From Nostocaceae cyanobacterium (GTDB lineage Bacteria; Cyanobacteriota; Cyanobacteriia; Cyanobacteriales; Nostocaceae): a stretch of DNA of 39,002 nt. This document shows positions 8,236 to 15,318 of the stretch, piece by piece. Made by a program: the position numbers and the translations under genes. The stretch spans positions 1-39,002 of the forward strand of contig JASJCY010000047.1 of assembly GCA_030065825.1 (NCBI GenBank), given 5' to 3'. The notes below the pieces were generated by a model that saw nothing but the letters and a program-made list of their open reading frames with translations, was not told the DNA's origin and made no database searches. Numbering within the stretch: the first letter of the stretch is position 1; every line of letters begins with the position of its first letter.

Positions 8236-8991
8236 ATGGCAGGACATAGTAAATGGGCAAATATTAAGCGTCAAAAAGCAGTAGTAGACGCCAAAAAAGG
8301 TAAGACCTTTACCCAACTGTCCCGGGCAATTATTGTTGCGGCTAGAAGCGGTATTCCAGATCCAAATGGTAATTTTCAACTGCGTACTGCAATTGATAAG
8401 GCAAAAGCGGCAGGTATTCCCAATGATAATATTGAAAGGGCGATCGCTAAAGGTGCAGGAACCCTAGAAGGGGATGGAGATAGCCTAGAAGAGATTCGTT
8501 ATGAAGGTTATGGTCCTGGAGGTGTAGCAGTACTAATCGAAGCCCTCACAGATAATCGTAACCGCACCGCTGCAGATTTACGGGCTGCCTTCAGTAAAAA
8601 TGGTGGGAATTTAGGTGAAACTGGTTGTGTTAGCTGGATGTTTACCCAAAAAGGGGTTTGTACTGTTAAGGGAGTTACTGACGAAGAACAGCTTTTAGAA
8701 GCATCCTTAGAAGGAAATGCTGATACTTATGAAATGACTGATGAGGAAATCGCAGAGGTATTTACCGAAATCACCAATTTAGAAAGCCTTAACCAGACGC
8801 TGAAAGACAAAGGCTTTGAAATCAGTGATGCCCAGTTGCGGTGGATACCAGATAATTACGTTGAAATTACTGATGCAGAACAAGCGGTATCACTTCTGAA
8901 GTTAATAGACACTCTGGAAGCTTTGGATGATGTGCAAAATGTCACCGCTAACTTTGAGATGGTAGACCAGTTAATGACAGCTATGGCGTGA
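8236..8991 (+). CDS. YebC/PmpR family regulator
   Basis: 251 residues, full length for the YebC/TACO1 family. It opens with MAGHSKWANIKRQKAVVDAKKGK, the family hallmark. The central domain contains YEGYGPGGVAVLIEALTDNRNRT and GGNLGETGCVSWMF, and the C-terminal domain ends with VQNVTANFEM. Members have been described both as DNA-binding regulators and, more recently, as factors that help ribosomes through difficult peptide sequences; the sequence does not decide between these. The gene stands alone on the plus strand. The ATG at 8236 is certain from the conserved N-terminus. Confidence 0.95.
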   Translation: MAGHSKWANIKRQKAVVDAKKGKTFTQLSRAIIVAARSGIPDPNGNFQLRTAIDKAKAAGIPNDNIERAIAKGAGTLEGDGDSLEEIRYEGYGPGGVAVLIEALTDNRNRTAADLRAAFSKNGGNLGETGCVSWMFTQKGVCTVKGVTDEEQLLEASLEGNADTYEMTDEEIAEVFTEITNLESLNQTLKDKGFEISDAQLRWIPDNYVEITDAEQAVSLLKLIDTLEALDDVQNVTANFEMVDQLMTAMA

Positions 8992-9119
8992 ACCATGATA
9001 TTGACAAACTGATGTTATTGAAGAAGTATTTGCTGGACACTCTATAAATGTATCTAAATACTCCAGCAAATATCAATACTAATCCACACTAGCCCTTTGT
9101 TGTAGGGCTAGCATTAAGC
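8992..9119. other. Intergenic segment
   Basis: No gene seen. It leads into the toxin remnant described next. Confidence 0.4.
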
Positions 9120-9248
9120 TTAAGATTCTTCTTGTTGTAAGATGGTGGGAATATCACGACTGGCATGAATGATACGTACCAATGTGAGTAATTATTCAAC
9201 AGAAAAATCAAAAATTAGATACTGTTAAAAGCCCTTAATACCGCGTAG
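9120..9248 (-). pseudogene. Remnant of a RelE/ParE-type toxin gene
   Basis: Reading the minus strand from 9248 to the TAA at 9120-9122 gives a frame with two internal stops: LRGIKGF*QYLIFDFSVE*, then LLTLVRIIHASRDIPTILQQ and EES with the natural stop. The order GFxxYLIF ... xxVRIIHASRDIPTIL is that of the C-terminal half of RelE/ParE toxins (YLIFYRP...VLRVLHGARDI). The N-terminal half and the antitoxin are not visible, so this is a decayed fragment of a type II toxin-antitoxin locus. Confidence 0.75.
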
Positions 9249-9279
9249 AAAAAACCTCCACAAAACGCGCAACCCTTTT

Positions 9280-9316
9280 ACAGTAGGGGTTTAGCAATGC
9301 GCTTTACCCCTACTGT
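9280..9316. repeat. Perfect inverted repeat ACAGTAGGGGT/ACCCCTACTGT
   Basis: Eleven-base perfect arms (9280-9290 and 9306-9316) around a 15-base loop. No T tract follows. It lies between the toxin remnant and the aminopropyltransferase gene and may be a dispersed palindromic element or a transcript hairpin. Confidence 0.7.
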
Positions 9317-9372
9317 TGTGCAACCCACGATTATTCGTGAAGTGTCCCTGTTGTTTATGATTTGGCTAAATT

Positions 9373-10395
9373 TTGGTTAAGACAAACAATCCTGTAAAAT
9401 TTCTCCATGACGAAGATGTAAGTAATTCGGAAGAAGATTTAGTGGCTGGTAGTAAAGTTGGTAGCGATTTGTGGTTAAGTGAATATCTCTCACCTTGGGA
9501 TATTTACGTTCATGGTATTTCCCGTGTGTTGGTGACTAAACAGACTCCCTTTCAGGAAATGTCTGTTGTGGAAACGGAAAATTACGGTAATGCCTTAGTC
9601 TTGGATGGAAAATGGCAATCCTGTGTTGCAGATGAGTTTCTTTACCACGAACCTTTAATTCATCCGGCAATGTTCTATCATGGAGAACCAAGAACCGTAT
9701 TAATTTTAGGTGCTGGTGAAGGTGCAACTGCTAGGGAAGTACTGCGGTGGAAAAGTGTAGAAGAGATAGTAACGGTGGATCTAGATGGGGACGTTGTAGA
9801 AGCCTGTCGTCAGTATTTACCAGAAATGCACGCTGGTGCTTTTAATCATCCCAAGGTTGAACTGATAATTGCTAACGCCTTGGAATATTTAGATAATACT
9901 ACTCAAAAGTGGGACATTGTGGTTTTTGACCTCTCCGATGCGATCGCTGAAGGTCCTTCTTTCCAACTGTTTACTAAAGAATGTTTTGCCAAAATCCGCC
10001 GTATCCTCAAGCCAGAGGGATTTTTAATGATGCAAGCGGGTTCCTTGCTACTGTCACAACTACACCTACATGCACGATTAATAAATACAGTTAATGCAGT
10101 GTTTCCCAACGTCCAACCCTACAGTAGCTTTATCCCCAGTTTTGGCGAACCTTGGGGATTTGCGATCGCCTCTGCTAAAGAAATTGACACCCAAGTAGAT
10201 CCAGAAAAAGTGGATTATATCTTAGCTACAAAAACTACTGGTGGCTTTAAAATGTTTGACGGTATCACCCTTTTAGGTTTGATGCAAACACCTGGACATA
10301 TCCGCAAATTAATCGCCACTGAAACTCAAATTTTCACCCAAGCTGAACCATTAAAAGCCTTCGGTAAAGGTATTTCTAATTCACTTCAGGGTTAA
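9373..10395 (+). CDS. Polyamine aminopropyltransferase, thermospermine synthase-like
   Basis: Transfers an aminopropyl group from decarboxylated S-adenosylmethionine to a polyamine. The fold is shown by GAGEGATAREVLRW (from residue 113), the acidic VDLDGDVVEAC and the catalytic-loop region FDLSDAIAEGPSFQLFTK. Several motifs are those of plant ACL5 thermospermine synthases rather than SpeE: DGKWQS, DEFLYHEPLIHPA, AEGP in place of DPxGPA, LMMQAGS, and IPSFGEPWGFAIAS. The substrate is inferred, not proven. Start is unclear: an in-frame TAA precedes the TTG at 9373, and a GTG at 9442 with an upstream GGAAGAA is a good alternative. No other polyamine genes are adjacent. Confidence 0.85.
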   Translation: MVKTNNPVKFLHDEDVSNSEEDLVAGSKVGSDLWLSEYLSPWDIYVHGISRVLVTKQTPFQEMSVVETENYGNALVLDGKWQSCVADEFLYHEPLIHPAMFYHGEPRTVLILGAGEGATAREVLRWKSVEEIVTVDLDGDVVEACRQYLPEMHAGAFNHPKVELIIANALEYLDNTTQKWDIVVFDLSDAIAEGPSFQLFTKECFAKIRRILKPEGFLMMQAGSLLLSQLHLHARLINTVNAVFPNVQPYSSFIPSFGEPWGFAIASAKEIDTQVDPEKVDYILATKTTGGFKMFDGITLLGLMQTPGHIRKLIATETQIFTQAEPLKAFGKGISNSLQG

Positions 10396-10403
10396 AACCC
10401 TTA

Positions 10404-11520
10404 TTCCCATTGCGGAACAGTTTTTTTGTAGAAGTCAAACCCTAACTGTAGCGCTATAGTCCCCTCCCGGAACAGTTTTTTTTGTGGAAGTTAAACCCTG
10501 ACTTTAGCGCTATAGTTTTTCGAGACTATAAATATTCCCCTCGCAGAACAGTTTTTTTGTAGAAGTCAAAACCTGACTGTAGCGCTATAGTCCCCTCGCG
10601 GAACAGTTTTTTTGTGGAAGTTAAACCGTGACTTTAGCACTATAGTTTTTCGGAACTATAAATCAATACGGTTCAGTTAAGAAAAATAGTAGGTTGGGTG
10701 GAACGTACACGTAGTGTTCGGTGTAGGGTAGTGAAACCCAACAAAAGCGCTGATAGTGTTGGGTTACTCTACGAGAAGCCGCTCCGCGTCTATGTTCCTC
10801 AAACGCCACTTCCGACAACTTTGGAAAAGCAACGGAGTGGCTCCCCAACCTACGCCAGTTTTAGTTTCCAGGCTTAACTGTAGCTTGCATCACGCGCAGC
10901 AGTACGGTATTAGACTATAAATATTCCCATTGCGGAACAGTTGTTTTTGTGGAAGTCAAACCCTGACTCTAGCGCTATAGTTTTCCGGAACTATAAATAT
11001 TCCCATCGCGGAACAGTTGTTTTTGTGGAATTCAAACCTTGACTGTAGCGCTATAGTTTTCCGGAACTATAAATATTCCCATCGCGGAACAGTTGTTTTT
11101 GTGGAAGTCAAACCCTGACTCTAGCGCTATAGTTTTCCGGAACTATAAATATTCCTATCGCGGAACAGTTGTTTTTGTGGAATTCAAACCTTGGCTGTAG
11201 CGCTATAGTTTTGCGGAACTATAAATACTCCCATCGCGGAACAGTTGTTTTTGTGGAAGCCAAACCCTGACTCTAGCCCTATAGTTTTGCGGAACTATAA
11301 ATACTCCCATCGCGGAACAGTTGTTTTTGTGGAAGCCAAACCCTGACTCTAGCGCTATAGTTTTGCGGAACTATAAATACTCCCATCGCGGAACAGTTGT
11401 TTTTGTGGAAGCCAAACCCTGACTCTAGCGCTATAGTTTTGCGGAACTATAAATACTCCCATCGCGGAACAGTTTTGTTGTGGAAGTTAAACCCTGACTC
11501 TACCGCTATAGTTTTTCGTA
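10404..11520. repeat. Tandem array of 12 units, mainly 76-bp
   Basis: The core GCGGAACAG recurs at 10412, 10467, 10543, 10598, 10932 and then about every 76 bp to the last unit near 11466. In the right part the landmark TTTTCCGG/TTTTGCGG falls at 10981, 11057, 11133, 11209, 11285, 11361 and 11437, an exact 76-bp period. Each full unit holds GGAACAGTTGTTTTTGTGGA, CAAACCCTGACTCTAGCGC, and the palindrome CTATAGTTTTCCGGAACTATA. On the left, 55- and 76-bp spacings alternate because every second unit lacks one palindrome arm. No unique spacers occur, so it is not CRISPR. No ORF runs through it. Confidence 0.92.
10664..10913. mobile_element. Element of about 250 bp inserted in the tandem array
   Basis: The array is interrupted between 10663 and 10914. 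The nonamer ACTATAAAT stands on both sides (10655-10663 and 10914-10922), as a target-site duplication would. Internal parts include CAATACGGTTCAGTTAAG at the left, AGGTTGGGTGGAACG and CCCAACCTAC arms of the common cyanobacterial GTTGGGTT repeat, and CTTAACTG near the right, complementary to CAGTTAAG. No transposase gene. Confidence 0.65.
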
Positions 11521-11607
11521 AATAAAACCGTTCTCTTGCTCCCCCCTTGCCCTCTTTTGCCTAATTGCGTAAAAATAAGAATTAAGATGATGTAACTTAT
11601 CTTAACA

Positions 11608-12867
11608 ATGGCGCAAGTGCAGCTTTCTCAAACTGTTTTCCATTCCCAAGCCACCACACCACGACGGGAATATGATTATGATTTGGTAATTGTCGGTGGC
11701 GGAATTACTGGTTTAACCCTCGCCAGTGCGTTGAAAGATTCCGGAATCAGCGTGCTGTTAATTGAAGCGAGAGTGGCATCAGCAGCAGTAGCCAAAGGAC
11801 AGGCTTATGCTATACACATGCTATCGGCGCTAATTTACCAGGGAATTGGAGTTTGGGACAAAATCCTGCCCCAAATTGAAACCTATCGTCATGTACGCCT
11901 TTCTGACGCTGATTATCCAGGGGTAGTAGAATTTGCTACCACTGATTTAGGGACGCCTGATTTAGGTTATGTTGCCGAACATGGGGCATTATTGTACCCA
12001 TTACAGGAATTTGTCAAAGACTGTCAAAATGTCACCTATGTGTGTCCTGCAGAAGTCGTTGATACTCAATACCATAAAGACTTTGTGGGAGTGCAACTGA
12101 AGATTAACGGGGAAATGTGCACAGTCCGCAGTAAATTATTGGTAGCTGCCGATGGTTCAAAATCCCGCATTCGCCAAGGTGCAGGCATTAAAACCAAAGG
12201 CTGGAAATATTGGCAATCTTGCATTGTGGCTTTTGTGAAGCCAGAAAAACCTCACAACCATACTGCCTACGAGAAATTTTGGTCTAGCGGTCCGTTTGCC
12301 ATTTTACCCTTACCTGGTAACCGTTGCCGGATTGTCTGGACTGCACCCCATGAGGAAGCTAAAGCATTATGTGCCCTGGATGACAAGGAATTTTTACAAG
12401 AATTAACCAAACGCTTTGGAACCCAGATGGGTAAATTGGAGTTATTAGGAGAGCGGTTTATATTTCAGGTACAGTTAATGCAGAGCGATCGCTATGCCTT
12501 GCATAGATTGGCTTTAGTTGGCGATGCAGCACACAATTGTCATCCGGTAGGTGGACAGGGTTTAAATTTAGGTGTTCGGGATGTTGCAGCTTTGGCACAG
12601 GTAATCAAAGAAGCACATCAAGAAGGGAAAGATATTGGTGATATCAAGATTCTCAAAGGTTACGAACGCTGGCGTCGCCAAGAAAACTTGGCAATTCTGG
12701 GTTTCACGGATTTGTTAGACAGGATGTTTTCCAATAATTTCTTACCATTGGTGCTGGTGCGTCGTCTCGGTTTATGGATTATGCAGCGCCTACCTTTGGT
12801 AAAAATATTTACTTTAAAGTTGATGATTGGGTTAAAGGGACGCACTCCCAAATTAGCACAACGTTGA
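11608..12867 (+). CDS. FAD-dependent hydroxylase, UbiH/UbiF/COQ6 family
   Basis: 419-residue aromatic-ring hydroxylase of the UbiH/COQ6 type, which in cyanobacteria is usually annotated as 2-octaprenyl-6-methoxyphenol hydroxylase-like; a role in quinone or isoprenoid-ring metabolism is inferred. The N-terminal dinucleotide-binding motif is DLVIVGGGITGLTLASAL (GGGITG at 30-35), followed by the acidic LLIEAR. The middle motif AADGSKSRIRQGAGI corresponds to the family DG fingerprint, and the flavin ribityl motif GDAAHNCHPVGGQGLNLG begins at residue 305. The C-terminal segment is hydrophobic and may bring the enzyme to membranes. ATG at 11608. It lies 87 bases after the tandem array. Confidence 0.9.
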   Translation: MAQVQLSQTVFHSQATTPRREYDYDLVIVGGGITGLTLASALKDSGISVLLIEARVASAAVAKGQAYAIHMLSALIYQGIGVWDKILPQIETYRHVRLSDADYPGVVEFATTDLGTPDLGYVAEHGALLYPLQEFVKDCQNVTYVCPAEVVDTQYHKDFVGVQLKINGEMCTVRSKLLVAADGSKSRIRQGAGIKTKGWKYWQSCIVAFVKPEKPHNHTAYEKFWSSGPFAILPLPGNRCRIVWTAPHEEAKALCALDDKEFLQELTKRFGTQMGKLELLGERFIFQVQLMQSDRYALHRLALVGDAAHNCHPVGGQGLNLGVRDVAALAQVIKEAHQEGKDIGDIKILKGYERWRRQENLAILGFTDLLDRMFSNNFLPLVLVRRLGLWIMQRLPLVKIFTLKLMIGLKGRTPKLAQR

Positions 12868-12957
12868 GTTAGGAGTTATGAGTTATGAGTTTGGAGTTAT
12901 GAGTTTGGAGTTATGAGTTTGGAGTTATGAGTTTGGAGTTATGAGTTTGGAGTTAAT
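12865..12957. repeat. 14-bp tandem repeat GAGTTATGAGTTTG (STRR-type)
   Basis: About five copies of a 14-mer made of two related heptamers, directly after the stop of the FAD hydroxylase gene. Confidence 0.85.
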
Positions 12958-13035
12958 AACTCCTAATTCCTAACTTTTAACCTCAGTGTCTTGAACTGAT
13001 TCTGACAAGCGTTTTGCTAACATCACCCCATAGTT

Positions 13036-13566
13036 TCACTCATTCGATAAATCTCTGTCAGGTATGAAACCAATCAGCACTCTAAAGTTCATTTCAGAAT
13101 GTGTAGCTAAAATGTATTCTATGAGTTTATCCAGAATTTCTTCATCTTCTGGTATCCAATAAACCCTATCAAAACAGATAAAATCAGTTTCTAAATTTTC
13201 CCCATAAATTGTAAAGTCTTGTTGTATCGCTTGAATAAAAAAGAGGGATACTTCAGTATAACTGGAATCCAACTGAGTGAAGCACAGCACAAATCCGAAA
13301 TCCTCTACGTGCAGGCTTGTTGGCAATTGTTTTCCTTTATATTTTCCTCTCTTTGAACCTACAAGGACAATGGAACCATCTTTATCTACCTTAATATCCG
13401 GATTTTCACCTACACGATGGCTGTACTTTTGTATTTTCTTGGCAGCCTTCAATATCTTCGGCTTAATCTCCCGATGAAAATCGTCAAATTTCTTGTCTTC
13501 TGAGTGCCCAGGAGACTTCCATTTATCGCGAAATATTATATGCATAAACATTGACATGGATCTCAT
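13036..13566 (-). CDS. Hypothetical protein, possible polymorphic toxin or immunity fragment
   Basis: 176 residues, family not recognised. The N-terminal half is basic and contains NPDIKVDKDGSIVLVGSKRG followed by KYKGKQLPTSLHVEDF; the pattern DG-x-IVL-x-G...GK-x-xPT resembles a segment I have seen in C-terminal toxin domains of contact-dependent systems, but I cannot name a family. The second half is acidic and hydrophobic (ETDFICFDRVYWIPEDEEIL). No signal peptide or membrane segment is evident. The start could be the first ATG (13566) or either of two Met codons close after it. It is isolated on the minus strand, with the Rpn-type nuclease gene divergent from it. Confidence 0.5.
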   Translation of the reverse strand: MRSMSMFMHIIFRDKWKSPGHSEDKKFDDFHREIKPKILKAAKKIQKYSHRVGENPDIKVDKDGSIVLVGSKRGKYKGKQLPTSLHVEDFGFVLCFTQLDSSYTEVSLFFIQAIQQDFTIYGENLETDFICFDRVYWIPEDEEILDKLIEYILATHSEMNFRVLIGFIPDRDLSNE

Positions 13567-13867
13567 AAGTATCTGGTGTAGGGATGAAGCCTAAAATTCA
13601 AGATAAATGACGACAGAAAACTGTCAGGAAAGAAGTCAAAATCATGACAAGTTCGTCCAGTGCAGCGCAGGATTAGCCTTAGGCACCATAATATCAAAAT
13701 ATTACATATAACTTTTCCGTATAAATATCTAATTTGGGGTAGATACATATAATTTTTATGAATATTATTTTTATGGAATAATGCTCCAATAAACTGACAA
13801 AAATTGCTGTTTTCTCAGCTTTACTAGAGACTATTAGCAATAAACCTAGAATTAGTACAATTTTTTC
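13567..13867. other. Divergent intergenic region, 301 bp
   Basis: AT-rich. It should contain the promoters of the two divergent genes. I see no clear operator or element. Confidence 0.4.
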
Positions 13868-14698
13868 ATGCGTCGAGACTCGATATTTTACAAACTATTT
13901 CAACAGTACCCCAGCTTACTCTTTGAGTTATTGACAAATCCCCCAATAAATGCGAATGAATACAAATTTGACTCAGTAGCTGTTAAAGAACCTACATTTG
14001 AAATTGATGGAGTATTTCTCCCACCTGAAAATAAAACCCCAGCAGTTGTATATTTCTGCGAAGTACAGTTTCAAAAGGATGAGCAGCTTTATGAACGGAT
14101 ATTTGCAGAATCCTCATTATATTTCTATCGTAATCGTCACAGATTCAGCGATTGGCAAGCAGTAATAATTTATCCATCCCGCAACATTGAACAAAATGAT
14201 ATTTATCCCCATCGCAACCAACTCAATGGAGATCAAGTACATCGGATATATTTGGATGAGTTGGGAGATATTCGTCAACTACCTTTGTGGGTAGCATTGA
14301 TGGTACTGACTACTGTAGAGGAAGAAAAAGCACCACAAGAAGCAAGATATTTATTAGCAAGGAGTCAACAAGAAGCATCTCAGTCATTAAGCCGCGCCAT
14401 AATAGAGATGATAACAACGATAATGGTGTACAAGTTTGAGAAATTAAGCCAAAGGGAGGTAGAACAGATGTTAGGAATTACGCTCAAGGAAACGCGAGTT
14501 TACAGAGAAATTAAGGAAGCAGGAGAAAGATCGCTAATTCTTCGTCAACTACCTCGACGGGTGGGAGAATTACCCCAAGAAGTTCGCCAGCGTGTTGAAA
14601 CTCTGTCTTTAGAACAATTAGAAAATCTGGGTGAAGCATTACTCGATTTTCAAGGAATGGATGATTTACAGGTTTGGTTAGAAGCACTTGAAAAGTAA
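13868..14698 (+). CDS. Rpn family recombination-promoting nuclease/putative transposase (DUF2887)
   Basis: 276 residues. The N-terminal domain opens with MRRDSIFYKLFQQYPSLLFE and shows the PD-(D/E)XK core: D47 in FEIDGVF, E65 in VVYFCEVQFQ and K70. YERIFAESSLYFYR and WQAVIIYPSRNIEQ complete the DUF2887 pattern. Related Rpn proteins act as DNA nucleases that raise recombination, and some are implicated in phage defence. The C-terminal part (from about 165) is helical and ends with LSLEQLENLGEALLDFQGMDDLQVWL, matching the short DUF4351 module common in cyanobacterial copies. It appears intact. The ATG at 13868 has no strong ribosome binding site. Confidence 0.88.
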   Translation: MRRDSIFYKLFQQYPSLLFELLTNPPINANEYKFDSVAVKEPTFEIDGVFLPPENKTPAVVYFCEVQFQKDEQLYERIFAESSLYFYRNRHRFSDWQAVIIYPSRNIEQNDIYPHRNQLNGDQVHRIYLDELGDIRQLPLWVALMVLTTVEEEKAPQEARYLLARSQQEASQSLSRAIIEMITTIMVYKFEKLSQREVEQMLGITLKETRVYREIKEAGERSLILRQLPRRVGELPQEVRQRVETLSLEQLENLGEALLDFQGMDDLQVWLEALEK

Positions 14699-14893
14699 AA
14701 AAATTAACCTATGTAACCTGAGGCGATCGCTAATACTAGCTTCGATAAATTCCCCAACAGAATATTCACATCGAAACTGCTGCTTAAGTTTGTGACGCCA
14801 CAAATCACTACCAGCAAGGGTTTCTATATTTAATTTTTGGTTATTTTGATATATTCTATACTTACTATAGTCAAGAAAATAAATTATAGTCAT
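14678..14893 (-). CDS. Possible small hypothetical protein (71 aa)
   Basis: The frame YFLDYSKYRIYQNNQKLNIE ... WRHKLKQQFRCEYSVGEFIE ... SISDRLRLHRLIF is more protein-like than most spurious frames in this window: balanced composition and no low complexity. It overlaps the end of the Rpn gene by 21 bases in a convergent arrangement. There is no ribosome binding site before its ATG at 14893 and I do not recognise a family. It may be a real small gene or the remains of a larger one. Confidence 0.3.
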   Translation of the reverse strand: MTIIYFLDYSKYRIYQNNQKLNIETLAGSDLWRHKLKQQFRCEYSVGEFIEASISDRLRLHRLIFLLFKCF

Positions 14894-15318
14894 GACTCTT
14901 GGGAGGATGAGAAAACCTCGATCCCCAAGCCGAAACCCTCAAAAGCACTAATAGTGAGCAAGTTAACCGTCAATGAGATTTAAACCAGATGAGGTACCCA
15001 GACAAAATCGAAAAATAAAAGTCAAAAAAGTTAACCATGACCACTAGTAATGCTAGAGTGTCAACTGAAGTTTGTTCGGCGTACAGTTGTTCTTGAAGGG
15101 TAGTTTGAAGGAAGTATGTAGGATTCAAAGGTGTTATCGTAGGCTAGTCTGAAACTAACCCAACCATAAAGGAATAGGACATGTACTATTAAAGTACTTT
15201 ATCCTAACCTGTATCTAACACCTCCGGCATATATCCTTGACACTATCTTACGGGAATTCCTCAAAACCACAGACTTCTTTCGTCAAGAACATTTATGTGA
15301 AGTTTTCAGCGGGTATCA
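14894..15318. other. Intergenic region, 425 bp
   Basis: Leader and promoter region of the lytic transglycosylase gene. A TTGACA lies at 15237-15242 without a convincing -10 box at the right distance. The short inverted repeat AGTAC/GTACT occurs around 15184-15200. No gene. Confidence 0.4.

Noticed and set aside
10404-11520. Regular repeats that might be CRISPR
   Set aside because: Whole units repeat without unique spacers, and there are no cas genes.
10404-11520. Firm assignment as NsiR1 small RNA locus
   Set aside because: The TCCGGA motif is in a palindrome loop, not at -35 distance from a -10 box, and the flanking genes do not include a recognisable hetF.
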